Positions 17,902-25,954 of a DNA stretch of 43,599 nt are shown piece after piece. Position numbers and translations under genes: made by a program. The DNA comes from a candidate division FCPU426 bacterium. Lineage in GTDB: Bacteria > Oederibacteriota > Muellerivitia > Muellerivitales > Muellerivitaceae. The notes beneath the pieces were generated by a model. That model was not told the DNA's origin and made no database searches. It saw only the letters and a program-made list of their open reading frames with translations. The stretch lies in the NCBI GenBank assembly GCA_003136635.1, contig PLFD01000013.1, forward strand, positions 1 to 43,599, read 5' to 3'. The first letter of the stretch is position 1; every line of letters begins with the position of its first letter.

Positions 17902-18597
17902 ATGAAGAATTTTTTTGCCGCTCTCATGTTGGTCCTGCTGGTCTCGCCTGTTTTCGCTGATGAAGCCGCTCCAGCAGCTGCTGCTCCGGCTGCCGCCGCG
18001 CCGGCTGCGGACGCACCCGCTGCCGCTCCAGCCCCCGCGCCGAAGGCTAAGAAATCAGGGATGAATGACGAAGCCGGAATCAAAAAAACTTTTGGAGAAA
18101 TTTCCGATGCCTGGGCCGCCGGCGATGCCGCCGCCATCGTTTCGCATTTCACCAAAGAAGCTTCGATCATAAATCCTTTCGGTCAGGATGCCTGGAATCG
18201 GGAAGATTCCCAAAAGGTTATCGCAGCTGATTTGGACATGATGAAGGGAAGCACCCAGACTTTTGATGATTTCAAATTCCATTCGGTTTTGCCGGGAGGA
18301 TTCTCCTTGATAGACGCCACCGGAACGGTTTCGGGATTGAAAAATGCTGATGGCTCTCCCGCCGCGGATATGCAATTCCATATTTATGCCGCGATGGCCA
18401 ACCGGGGAGGCAAGTGGTGTGTTTTGGCGCTCCGTCCTTACGCTTTCGTAAAAACGGGTAACGCTCCTGCTGCCGCACCAGCTGCCGCCGCTCCAGCTGC
18501 GCCTGCCGCTCCCCCTGCGGATGCGACTGTTCCTGCTCCGGCCGCGCCTGTTGCTCCTCCGGATGCCTCTGTTCCCCCGGCACCCAGCACGAAATAA
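17902..18597 (+). CDS. Secreted NTF2/SnoaL-like protein with Ala/Pro-rich arms
   Basis: About 231 residues. A signal peptide (MKNFFAALMLVLLVSPVFA) is followed by an Ala/Pro-rich arm to about residue 45. A single domain of about 120 residues follows, starting GIKKTFGEISDAWAAGD, with the hydrophobic pattern of NTF2-like SnoaL/DUF4440 proteins. A second Ala/Pro-rich tail closes the protein. These folds serve as small-molecule-binding domains or enzymes; no catalytic residue can be named. The Ala/Pro arms probably act as flexible spacers in the periplasm. ATG 17902 follows AAGGAGAAGAAGG. The minus-strand open frame covering 18055-18909 is only a shadow of this gene's alanine/proline codons. Confidence 0.88.
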   Translation: MKNFFAALMLVLLVSPVFADEAAPAAAAPAAAAPAADAPAAAPAPAPKAKKSGMNDEAGIKKTFGEISDAWAAGDAAAIVSHFTKEASIINPFGQDAWNREDSQKVIAADLDMMKGSTQTFDDFKFHSVLPGGFSLIDATGTVSGLKNADGSPAADMQFHIYAAMANRGGKWCVLALRPYAFVKTGNAPAAAPAAAAPAAPAAPPADATVPAPAAPVAPPDASVPPAPSTK

Positions 18598-18611
18598 GTT
18601 TTCAGATTCAA

Positions 18612-18646
18612 AAGCCTTCTTCCCTTCGGGGAGGAAGGCTTTTTTT
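18612..18646 (+). terminator. Strong intrinsic terminator with TTCG loop
   Basis: AGCCTTCTTCCC pairs with GGGGAGGAAGGCT around a TTCG tetraloop, followed by seven T (18640-18646). It closes the NTF2-like gene 15 bp after its stop. Confidence 0.92.
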
Positions 18647-18712
18647 ATGCCCTGATTTGTAATCCGCCGGAGTCTATAATTATTTCTCTTTGAGCCAAAC
18701 GAAGGAGCAGCC

Positions 18713-19852
18713 TTGAGCGGTCGCAAAATTATTATCGCGGGCGGCGGAGTAATCGGACTTTCGATCGCCGAACAGCTTTTGCGGCGCGGAATAACTCCTA
18801 TTGTTCTCGATAGAGGCGTTTTTGCCAAAGAAGCCTCCTGGGCTGGCGCGGGCTTTTTAGACCTGCGCTCCGTGGCCCGGGTGGGCGGCGCCTTGTTTGA
18901 ACTCTGCAAAAAATCTTACGATCTTTTCCCCGAGTGGACTGCCCGTCTTAAAAAAGACAGCGGCGTCGATCCCGAATATCTCAACTCCGGCAGTTACGAC
19001 ACGGCCTTTACCGAAGGCGAAGAATCCGCCGTTCGTCAGATGGAAACCAACCTCAAAACCTTTGGTCTTACAGGTCAGTGGTTATCCGCTTCGAAAGCTT
19101 TAACTTTAGAACCATACTTATCACCGCAAGTTCGGTCGGTTTTTTCGTTTGAGCATACCAGCCAGGTTAACCCTCCTCCCTTAAGCCGGTCGCTGCTCAA
19201 AGTGCTTCAAAATGCCAAAGCGGATCTGAGAGAGTTTGAACAGGTCGATGATTTTTTGCTCAAAGGAAAGCAGTTCTTGGGCGTTCGCACGAATAAAGGC
19301 GTCATTGACGCTGAAGGGATCGTTATCGCCACAGGAGCCTGGTCGGCATCCCTGGCGGAAAAACTGGGTGTTCGTCTGGTCTCCAAACCCTATCGAGGTC
19401 AGGTAGTCATGTTCCGGGGGCAGCCTAAAGAGTTAAAACATATTATTTTTAATACCGCTTCTTCGGGAATTACCTATCTGGTACCTCGCCTGGATGGGCA
19501 TATTTATGCGGGCAGTACTTTGGAAGATGTGGGTTTTGATAAATCGACTACGCCCGAGGGGTTGGAAAAACTAAAAACGGGCGCGGTTCGGTTAGTGCCA
19601 AGTTTATCCCAGCATCTCATTGAGGAAACATGGGCGGGATTGCGGCCCGGGTCAATTGATGGCTGGCCCTATTTGGGCGCCGTACCGGGTCTGGAAGGCG
19701 TTTGGATGGCTACGGGACACTATACTCACGGGATTTCTCTCTCAGCGGTCACAGGACAGGTCATGGCCCAATTGATCAATGGAGAACGTCCATCTGTGGA
19801 CTTGACGCCTTTTGCCATCAATCGCACCCCTCATCCCGCTTCCGGTTTATAA
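18713..19852 (+). CDS. thiO: FAD-dependent glycine/D-amino-acid oxidase, ThiO-like
   Basis: 379 residues of the DAO fold. The N-terminal dinucleotide-binding motif is IAGGGVIGLSIAEQLLRRG, with ASWAGAGFL next. The FAD/substrate C-terminal signature is WAGLRPGS...WMATGHYTHGISLSAVTGQ. Length and motifs match ThiO, which oxidises glycine to the imine used for the thiazole ring of thiamine. D-amino-acid or sarcosine oxidase activity cannot be excluded, and no thiamine genes are adjacent. The start is TTG 18713 behind GGAG. A TATAAT box lies at 18675-18680. Confidence 0.85.
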   Translation: MSGRKIIIAGGGVIGLSIAEQLLRRGITPIVLDRGVFAKEASWAGAGFLDLRSVARVGGALFELCKKSYDLFPEWTARLKKDSGVDPEYLNSGSYDTAFTEGEESAVRQMETNLKTFGLTGQWLSASKALTLEPYLSPQVRSVFSFEHTSQVNPPPLSRSLLKVLQNAKADLREFEQVDDFLLKGKQFLGVRTNKGVIDAEGIVIATGAWSASLAEKLGVRLVSKPYRGQVVMFRGQPKELKHIIFNTASSGITYLVPRLDGHIYAGSTLEDVGFDKSTTPEGLEKLKTGAVRLVPSLSQHLIEETWAGLRPGSIDGWPYLGAVPGLEGVWMATGHYTHGISLSAVTGQVMAQLINGERPSVDLTPFAINRTPHPASGL

Positions 19853-19898
19853 CTTATTTCTCTTATCTGACGTCATAAGCTAAGGGTTCAAATAACCG

Positions 19899-19926
19899 TT
19901 CATAACTAAAAACGGTTGTTTATAAT
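19899..19926 (+). promoter_or_regulatory. Promoter and operator-like palindromes of hldD
   Basis: TATAAT (19921-19926) with TTCATA 16 bp upstream (19899-19904) lies 28 bp before ATG 19955. An inverted repeat AACCGTT...AACGGTT (19894-19917) surrounds the spacer, and a palindrome TGACGTCA lies at 19868-19875; both could be regulator sites. Confidence 0.5.
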
Positions 19927-19954
19927 GCCTGCACTCTAAATTTCAAGGATTTTC

Positions 19955-20911
19955 ATGAGCATCATGGTTACGGGAGCTTACGGTTTTATCGCCGCCCGCG
20001 TGGCACAAACTCTTTTGGCGAAGGGACAAACTGACCTGATTTTGGTCGATAACCCGGAATTCGCCAAAACCCGAGGCTGCGTAAACGGTCTGGAAAATCT
20101 GCCCTTTATCGACCGCGAAAAACTTTTCGAAGAACTGGTCAAACTAAATAATATTACGGCGGTTATTCATTTGGGCGCCTGTACCGACACAGGCAACCAC
20201 GATGAAGGCTATATGTGGAAGATGAATACGGATTACACCAAAAAACTCTGGCAGTGGTGCGCCGAGAAAAAAATTCCCCTTATTTACGCTTCTAGTGGCG
20301 CCACCTATGGCCGGGGCGAAGAAGGCTACTCGGACGATCACGCTGCCATTCCCCATTACAAGCCCCTCAATGTTTACGGCCGAAGCAAACATGAGTTTGA
20401 TTTATGGGCTTTGGAGCAAAAAACCGCGCCTCCTTACTGGTATGGCTTAAAGTTCTTCAATGTTTACGGCATGGATGAAAATCATAAAGGCCGTATGGCT
20501 TCTCCGATCTTCCATGGCTTTCACCAGATCGCTACAACCAGCAAGATGAGTCTCTTTCGTTCCCATAAAGAAGGTATTAAAGATGGCGAACAAATGCGGG
20601 ATTTCATCTTCGTGGACGACATCGTGAAACTGGTTCTTTTCTTTTTGGAAAAAAATCCGCCCTCAGGCATTTACAACTGCGGTACGGGCCACGCTCGAAC
20701 TTTCGTGGATTTAGCCAAAGCGCTTTTCAAAGCCATCGGCAAAGAAGTCAATATCGAGTGGATGGACACTCCCGAAAAATTCCGAAAAGGCTATCAATAT
20801 TTCACCCAGGCGGACATGACTAAGGCGAGGGAAGCCGGTTATAACGAACCTTTTCTTTCGATTGAAGAAGGCGTCGATCAATATGTGAAGTGGTTGAAAA
20901 GTCATCCGTAA
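19955..20911 (+). CDS. hldD: ADP-L-glycero-D-manno-heptose 6-epimerase
   Basis: 318 residues, an extended SDR. The NAD(P) motif is TGAYGFIA at the N-terminus. HLGACTDTG and YASSGATYGRGEEGY follow. The catalytic pair is YGRSK, and GLKFFNVYGMDENHKGRMAS is the HldD-specific segment. It inverts carbon 6 of ADP-D-glycero-D-manno-heptose in the cytoplasm, producing the heptose donor for the inner core of lipopolysaccharide. Its presence supports a diderm host. AAGGA precedes ATG 19955. It leads a short plus-strand run with the four-helix-bundle gene 6 bp downstream. Confidence 0.92.
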   Translation: MSIMVTGAYGFIAARVAQTLLAKGQTDLILVDNPEFAKTRGCVNGLENLPFIDREKLFEELVKLNNITAVIHLGACTDTGNHDEGYMWKMNTDYTKKLWQWCAEKKIPLIYASSGATYGRGEEGYSDDHAAIPHYKPLNVYGRSKHEFDLWALEQKTAPPYWYGLKFFNVYGMDENHKGRMASPIFHGFHQIATTSKMSLFRSHKEGIKDGEQMRDFIFVDDIVKLVLFFLEKNPPSGIYNCGTGHARTFVDLAKALFKAIGKEVNIEWMDTPEKFRKGYQYFTQADMTKAREAGYNEPFLSIEEGVDQYVKWLKSHP

Positions 20912-20917
20912 AAAAGT

Positions 20918-21319
20918 ATGAAGGTAAAAAGGTTGAAAGAAATACAAAAAATCGCGAGATCATTTGAAGAGCTTAAGGTTTATCAAAAAGCAAAAGATTT
21001 AACAAATGCGGTTTACACGCTAACTAAAAAGGGCGCTTTTGTTAAAGACTATGGGTTAGCGGATCAGATTCGCCGCTCTTCCGTATCCGTTATGTCAAAT
21101 ATCGCCGAAGGTTTTGAACGGGGCTCAAGACCTGATTTCATCCGTTTTTTATTCATCGCAAAGGGTTCTTGTGGCGAATTAAGGGCCCAACTGGAAATAG
21201 CCAAAGATCAAGGGTATATATCAGAGCAGGATTATATTCAGTGTAGGGACAACGCTAAAAACATCAGCGGTATAACCGCTAATTTTATTAAGCACTTAAA
21301 ATTAAACCCAAAGCGTTAG
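20918..21319 (+). CDS. Four-helix-bundle (IVS/S23-type) protein
   Basis: 133 residues of the TIGR02436 four-helix-bundle family. Diagnostic segments are FEELKVYQKAKDL at the N-terminus, LADQIRRSSVSVMSNIAEGFERGS in the middle and KGSCGELRAQLEIAKDQGYI. Members occur inside 23S rRNA intervening sequences and, more often, as free-standing genes of unknown function in metagenomic genomes. It sits 6 bp after hldD and 74 bp before purC with no rRNA nearby, so it is the free-standing type. No strong SD is seen before ATG 20918. Confidence 0.9.
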   Translation: MKVKRLKEIQKIARSFEELKVYQKAKDLTNAVYTLTKKGAFVKDYGLADQIRRSSVSVMSNIAEGFERGSRPDFIRFLFIAKGSCGELRAQLEIAKDQGYISEQDYIQCRDNAKNISGITANFIKHLKLNPKR

Positions 21320-21393
21320 AAAGTAAGTCGGTTTTATGTTAATTTTGAACTTTCACACCTTTGCACATTAAACTTTTATTACGGAGACTTTCT

Positions 21394-22302
21394 ATGTCCA
21401 ACATCGTTCTTCAGACCAATATTCCCGGAGTGCCCGCCCCCAAACGGGGAAAGGTTCGGGACATTTATGATTTGGGTGACAAACTGTTGATTGTGGTCAC
21501 TGACCGCATCTCGGCGTTTGACGTCATCATGCCCAACGGTATCCCCGATAAAGGTGTGGTGCTTAACCAGATTTCCGCCTATTGGTTCAAACAGGTCGAG
21601 AGCCTTATTCCCAATCACGTGATTTCGACCGATATTTTCTCTTTACCCGAAGCCTTTCAAAAGGCTAAAGACCAATTGGTCAACCGCTCCATGATCGTCA
21701 AAAAAGCATCTCCCCTTCCCGCCGAATGCATCGTGAGGGGTTATTTGACCGGCTCAGGACTGAAGGAATATCAAAAGACCGGTAAAGTCTGCGGAATTGA
21801 ATTACCTAAAGAATTAATCGAGTCTTCCCGGATTGCCGAACCTATCTTTACCCCTTCCACCAAGGCAGAAGAAGGCCATGACATCAATATCTCGTTTGAC
21901 GAGATGAAAAAGATTTTGAAGGATGACGCTTTGGCCCAAAAAGTAAAAGAGGTCAGCCTGGCTATCTATAAGAAGGGCCGCGATTTGGCCGACGCTAAAG
22001 GAATTATCATCGCCGATACCAAGTTTGAATTCGGCCTTTTGGACGGCAACCTCATCCTGATTGATGAAGTCATGACCCCCGATTCTTCCCGCTTCTGGCC
22101 AAAGGATCAATATAAAGAAGGCGTTTCCCAGCCGAGTTTTGACAAACAATTTGTCCGGGATTACCTGGAAACCCTTAAAGGCTGGGATAAAACCCCTCCC
22201 GGACCGGTTTTACCTGATGAAATTGTGTTAAAAACCCGGGAAAAATACGTAGAAGCTTTTGAAAGGGTTACCGGCAAAAAATTCGGGGACTTCAACTTCT
22301 AA
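21394..22302 (+). CDS. purC: SAICAR synthetase
   Basis: 302 residues, the long form of phosphoribosylaminoimidazole-succinocarboxamide synthase. The N-terminal motif is [37 protein letters not shown] and [31 protein letters not shown] are the signature ATP- and substrate-binding regions. It joins CAIR and aspartate in purine synthesis, using ATP, in the cytoplasm. ATG 21394 is chosen because GGAG lies about eight bases upstream and MSNIVLQTN is the family's usual opening. No other pur gene is adjacent. Confidence 0.96.
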   Translation: MSNIVLQTNIPGVPAPKRGKVRDIYDLGDKLLIVVTDRISAFDVIMPNGIPDKGVVLNQISAYWFKQVESLIPNHVISTDIFSLPEAFQKAKDQLVNRSMIVKKASPLPAECIVRGYLTGSGLKEYQKTGKVCGIELPKELIESSRIAEPIFTPSTKAEEGHDINISFDEMKKILKDDALAQKVKEVSLAIYKKGRDLADAKGIIIADTKFEFGLLDGNLILIDEVMTPDSSRFWPKDQYKEGVSQPSFDKQFVRDYLETLKGWDKTPPGPVLPDEIVLKTREKYVEAFERVTGKKFGDFNF

Positions 22303-22310
22303 ATTTCTTA

Positions 22311-22342
22311 ACAGGGTGCTAAAAGATTTTTTAGAACCCTGT
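22311..22342 (+). terminator. Hairpin after purC
   Basis: ACAGGGT-g-CTAAAA (22311-22324) pairs with TTTTAG-a-ACCCTGT (22329-22342) with one mismatch and a four-base loop. No T-run follows, so it may be a Rho-type or mRNA-stabilising hairpin, or part of the structured leader ahead of the YeeE genes. Confidence 0.5.
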
Positions 22343-22361
22343 CTATAGCCACGGGTTAGGA

Positions 22362-22439
22362 GTGAATCGTATTTAATCCCTTATTTTTCAAGGGTTGATT
22401 CACGACGAAAATAGGAAAAGTCTGCCTTTTAGACTTTTC
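22362..22439 (+). promoter_or_regulatory. Two hairpins upstream of the YeeE/YedE genes
   Basis: The first hairpin has an outer stem GTGAATC (22362-22368)/GATTCAC (22397-22403) and an inner stem CCCTT (22378-22382)/AAGGG (22390-22394). The second is a perfect 9-bp stem, GAAAAGTCT (22415-22423)/AGACTTTTC (22431-22439). A possible -10 box TACAAT (22454-22459) and a strong AAGGAGG follow before ATG 22483. The function is unknown; operator, attenuator or sRNA are all possible. Confidence 0.45.
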
Positions 22440-22482
22440 ATCATTCTGTTATGTACAATAAAGCGGCCTTGAAGGAGGTTTT

Positions 22483-22986
22483 ATGATCGAAAATAAAATA
22501 TCGAACTTTTTTCATCAAACGAATCTGAACCTGTTTTTGAACAGTTGGCATTGGTTATACGCCGGACTCGGTATCGGTTTGACCGCTTTGGCTTTGGCCT
22601 GGTTTATGGGCAAGCGCCTGGGAGTTACCGGCGGCTTTGTAGACGCCTGTTCTTTCGTAACCGGTTCGGTCTCGTCCAGCTGGAAAATCTGGTTCTTAAT
22701 AGGACTGCCTTTGGGCGGTCTGGTAGCCACGATCGGTCAATGGAACTGGACTTTGACTTACGGCACTTTGGACGCTTTCACGTATGGTGACCCCTGGATA
22801 AAAGCAATATGGCTGTTCTTGAGCGGTATCATGATCGGCTTCGGGGCCCGCTGGGCGGGGGGCTGTACCAGCGGTAACAGCATTATGGGTGTGGCCCTGG
22901 GAAGTAAAATGTCGATCCTTGCGACCCTTGGTTTTCTGACGGCGGGCGTAATTGTAGCCAATATTCTCTTCAAGGCGGTATTGTAA
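22483..22986 (+). CDS. YeeE/YedE-family membrane transporter, first half
   Basis: 167 residues, four or more hydrophobic spans, ending with the family signature ARWAGGCTSGNSIMGVALGS. The cysteine in GGCTSG corresponds to the conserved pore cysteine of YeeE/YedE proteins, which import thiosulfate or other sulfur compounds. Small two-gene versions exist, where each protein supplies half of the pore. The next gene overlaps by one base (TAATG at 22984-22988), so the two are translated together. AAGGAGG precedes the start. Thiosulfate as substrate is inference. Confidence 0.9.
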   Translation: MIENKISNFFHQTNLNLFLNSWHWLYAGLGIGLTALALAWFMGKRLGVTGGFVDACSFVTGSVSSSWKIWFLIGLPLGGLVATIGQWNWTLTYGTLDAFTYGDPWIKAIWLFLSGIMIGFGARWAGGCTSGNSIMGVALGSKMSILATLGFLTAGVIVANILFKAVL

Positions 22987-23513
22987 TGGCAGTCACTCGC
23001 AAAATTTCCAGAGTTACTCAAGCCAGACGAAAAGCCGTAAAAATAGTTAGAAAAATAAAAACAAAGCCTAGCTCAACCCCTGTTTCTTTTAACTCGATTT
23101 TGGTTTTTATTCTTTTCGGATTTTTCTTCGGCTATTTTTTATCAAAATCCCGGGCTACCGATTATGACTCTATTCAGGATATGTTCAGGCTTAAGGATTT
23201 TCAGCTTTACGGAGTCATTGGAACAGCCATTTTGGTTGTAGCCGCCGGACTTTTTTTAACCCACCGTTTCAAGAAACCCACTCTGTCCGGCAAGGCTTTG
23301 GATTGGGAACCCTTGAAATTCGAACCCTCTCGTTTAATCGGCGCGCTTCTTTTTGGCGCTGGCTGGGCCTTGGCGGGCTCCTGTCCCGGAACTGTTTTAA
23401 CTCAGCTGGGCGAAGGTAAAATCTTCGCGGTCTTCACCATTGCGGGCATTGCGGTCGGTGTTTGGGCTTTTCAAAAATGGCAGCCCAAAGACTCCAACGA
23501 TAGCACTTGTTAA
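22986..23513 (+). CDS. YeeE/YedE-family membrane transporter, second half
   Basis: 175 residues. A basic N-terminal tail of about 40 residues precedes four hydrophobic spans and the signature GAGWALAGSCPGTVLTQLGEG. Its cysteine matches the second pore cysteine of the family. Partner of the preceding gene, with which it shares one base. The stop overlaps the TTG start of the PAP2 gene by seven bases, so the three genes form one operon. Confidence 0.9.
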   Translation: MAVTRKISRVTQARRKAVKIVRKIKTKPSSTPVSFNSILVFILFGFFFGYFLSKSRATDYDSIQDMFRLKDFQLYGVIGTAILVVAAGLFLTHRFKKPTLSGKALDWEPLKFEPSRLIGALLFGAGWALAGSCPGTVLTQLGEGKIFAVFTIAGIAVGVWAFQKWQPKDSNDSTC

Positions 23514-24256
23514 AAAATCTGGTCAAACTGTTTTGTTTATTTGTTTTTTTTCTGTCAGCTGGCGCGGTTGCGCCTGTTTTCGCGCAGGACTGGCAATCCC
23601 CAGATAGTGACACTTCTTTAGCCCATTTTCCTGTCAAATTCGCGGACGATCTTCCTCATTTATTCATCACGGAAAATATCGCTCCTTTCGCTATCGGCAC
23701 AGCCGCCACCGCGCTTGATTGGGGTTTTTTAGACAATCAAAACAGTCTGGCCGCCAGTTTTAATAACTGGAGCTATCATTCACTTTATGACTTCGGCGAT
23801 TTTTATGGCGAGGGATGGGTAGAGGGTTTAGGCGCTGTAGGAAGCTGGTCTATCGGCGCTTTCACAGACAATCTTCGGCTTCAGGAATTTGGGAGAGACG
23901 CCAGTGAGTCCCTGATTGAATCCACCATTTTAGTCACCGGTCTAAAATATGCCGTGGGACGGGAAAGACCCGACGGCTCTAATAACCAGTCCTTCCCCTC
24001 AGGCCATACCATTACGGCTTTTTGTTTCGCGCCGGTCGTACAGAAATACTGGGGATGGGGCGCGGGAGCGACCGCTTATGCTTTAGGAACTGTTACCGCG
24101 ATTGCCCGGGTAGCGGGCTATCACCATTATTTATCCGATACCATCGCGGGAGCGGCACTTGGCATTATTATCGGCAACTCAATAGTTTATACGCCGAAAG
24201 ACGTGACCGTAGGCGTAGGTCCGGGCCAAATGGAAATCAAACTGGCTTTTAATTAA
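23507..24256 (+). CDS. PAP2-family phosphatase, exported
   Basis: 249 residues with a signal peptide or first membrane span (residues 1-26, ending VFAQ). The three acid-phosphatase motifs are present: KYAVGRERP, SFPSGHT and ARVAGYHHYLSD, with the catalytic histidine in the last. This places it among type 2 phosphatidic acid phosphatases. It would hydrolyse lipid phosphates or undecaprenyl pyrophosphate in the periplasm, which would suit the glycosyltransferase-rich neighbourhood. The start is TTG 23507, overlapping the previous stop (TTGTTAA). Confidence 0.9.
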   Translation: MLKNLVKLFCLFVFFLSAGAVAPVFAQDWQSPDSDTSLAHFPVKFADDLPHLFITENIAPFAIGTAATALDWGFLDNQNSLAASFNNWSYHSLYDFGDFYGEGWVEGLGAVGSWSIGAFTDNLRLQEFGRDASESLIESTILVTGLKYAVGRERPDGSNNQSFPSGHTITAFCFAPVVQKYWGWGAGATAYALGTVTAIARVAGYHHYLSDTIAGAALGIIIGNSIVYTPKDVTVGVGPGQMEIKLAFN

Positions 24257-24324
24257 GGGAATTCTGATTTCTATTAAACTCTGTTATTAATCTCGCAAAG
24301 GTTGCCGCACCCATCAATTCCCGG

Positions 24325-24353
24325 TTAACATTTCGAACCAATTCAAGTACAAT
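24325..24353 (+). promoter_or_regulatory. Promoter for a probably leaderless mRNA
   Basis: TTAACA (24325-24330), a 17-bp spacer and TACAAT (24348-24353) precede ATG 24362 by eight bases, so transcription should begin at or next to the start codon. No Shine-Dalgarno is present. The same module is duplicated at 29132-29160. Confidence 0.75.
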
Positions 24354-24361
24354 AGGGCCCC

Positions 24362-25864
24362 ATGCCCAACCGCAAAACATTTTTGATCCTTTTCCTCTCC
24401 GCCTTTATATTCCGACTAGCTTTCGGATTATTTAGGTCACAAATTGTGGAGATTGACCAGCTTCAAACCTATCTCATTGGCCTCAAGTGCTTTACTACCC
24501 ATAGCTGGCCTTTTTTCGGCCCGGACGTGAACGGTTCAGAAAACTCCTTTCAAAGCCAAATTCCCGGCGCCATGGAAGGCCTTTTAATAGGCTTGCCCTT
24601 TTATATGCTGCCCATTCCAGAAGCCCCATTTATCTTTTTGAATTTACTTTCGGTCATTGGCGTGTCCCTTTTGACCTGGTATATCGTCAAACGCCTCCCC
24701 GCATTGCCTTATACCTGGCTTTTTATTTGGATCAGCATTGTGCCCTGGAGCATTCAGGAATCTACTGCCATCATCAATCCTGCTTTTACCTTTTTGCCCG
24801 CCATCCTTTTTTTTATCGGCTTTATGGAAAGTGTTCCCTGGTTTTCGTTAAACCTAATCAGCCCTTTATGGGCCAACCTAGCCATGGGCTTTTCCCTTTG
24901 CTGGATCATGCAGTTTCATTTTTCCTATGTTTATTTAGTGCCTCTGGTCTTCATTTCCTTGGTAGTTCAAACCCTCAAAACGCGTCGGCCTATCAGTGTT
25001 TTGTACTTCGTTCTGGGATGCCTGCCCACTTTCGCCTTTATCATTCCGACTTATATTCAATATGGCCTGTCTCGGAACAATGTGTCATCCGGTTTCGTAG
25101 TTCCTTTTAACTGGAGTAACGTTCGGGAATTTTGGACCATCCTGGCCCGATTTTTATCACTGGTTTGTTTTGAGCTTCCCCGTTTTATCGGCGTGAGTAC
25201 CCAATCCCGCCTTGATTTTTTGAGGGAGCATTATTGGATTTTTGTTCCTGGAGCGATTCTTTGGATCATAGGGCTTGTACAACCTTTCGTTCTGTTTCTG
25301 ATCTGGTGTCAACAGTTTTTAAAAAATCTAAAGTGGATTTTCCCTGTGGTTTTTCTAACTCTCTTTTTGATTTCAGGATTTGATGGTCCCAATCAGGTCT
25401 TTCACCCTTTAAACGCCGACACAGGAAGAGTTTTGCATGCCCTGTGGGTTTCGCTTCTGGCCGCCGCACTGGTTCAACTCACAGCTCTCTGGATCTGCCT
25501 GCTTCCTCAAAAATCATCAGGACCCCATTGGAAAGAACTTAACTGGCTGTTGGCGGCTGTCTTTATCATGGTCTACGCCAGTTTTTGGTTCACCATTAAA
25601 TTGCCGCTTTCCCATATCTACTTTGTATTCTTTCCCTTGCTGATGACTTATTCCTGCTATTGCTGGATGCGTTTTAAAGATCAAAAAATTTGGGTTATGG
25701 CGGCCAAAACCTTCGTGGTTCTAGGTGTGGTCTTTCAATTGGGCTATGCCATTGCGGTCGCTCCCAGTGATTCGATTTATCCAAAACGCGATGTGATCGT
25801 CAAAGCGATTCAGGAAAAAGATTACCAAATCTTCGGTTCGCGGCGTCCGGGTAGTCTTTACTAA
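24362..25864 (+). CDS. Multi-membrane GT-C type glycosyltransferase-like protein, paralogue A
   Basis: 500 residues with about twelve hydrophobic spans. The acidic loop after the first span reads VEIDQLQTYLIGLKCF, fitting the GT-C fold. The 29325 gene is a full-length paralogue (shared LQTYLIGLK, QIPGA-EGL, LPIPEAPF-FLNLLS and the ending RRPGS). Compared with it, this protein carries about 65 extra residues with two membrane spans (about residues 315-385). An envelope sugar transferase using a polyprenyl-phosphate donor is the likely role; donor and acceptor are unknown. The gene begins at an apparent transcription start. Confidence 0.8.
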   Translation: MPNRKTFLILFLSAFIFRLAFGLFRSQIVEIDQLQTYLIGLKCFTTHSWPFFGPDVNGSENSFQSQIPGAMEGLLIGLPFYMLPIPEAPFIFLNLLSVIGVSLLTWYIVKRLPALPYTWLFIWISIVPWSIQESTAIINPAFTFLPAILFFIGFMESVPWFSLNLISPLWANLAMGFSLCWIMQFHFSYVYLVPLVFISLVVQTLKTRRPISVLYFVLGCLPTFAFIIPTYIQYGLSRNNVSSGFVVPFNWSNVREFWTILARFLSLVCFELPRFIGVSTQSRLDFLREHYWIFVPGAILWIIGLVQPFVLFLIWCQQFLKNLKWIFPVVFLTLFLISGFDGPNQVFHPLNADTGRVLHALWVSLLAAALVQLTALWICLLPQKSSGPHWKELNWLLAAVFIMVYASFWFTIKLPLSHIYFVFFPLLMTYSCYCWMRFKDQKIWVMAAKTFVVLGVVFQLGYAIAVAPSDSIYPKRDVIVKAIQEKDYQIFGSRRPGSLY

Positions 25865-25954
25865 CTTTCGCTTTGGACACCCTTATGCCCTTGTCTGTAT
25901 CGGTTATACCAACTTTATTTAGCTTGGCTTTTAATTAGGAACACGTTACTAAAT

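Noticed and set aside
18055..18909. 284-codon open frame on the minus strand
   Set aside because: It lies opposite the NTF2-like gene and the start of the ThiO-like gene, is full of Arg/Ser produced by antisense GC-rich codons, and runs through a strong terminator.
20918..21319. Possible 23S rRNA intervening sequence
   Set aside because: The four-helix-bundle family is linked to such sequences, but no rRNA sequence flanks the gene here.
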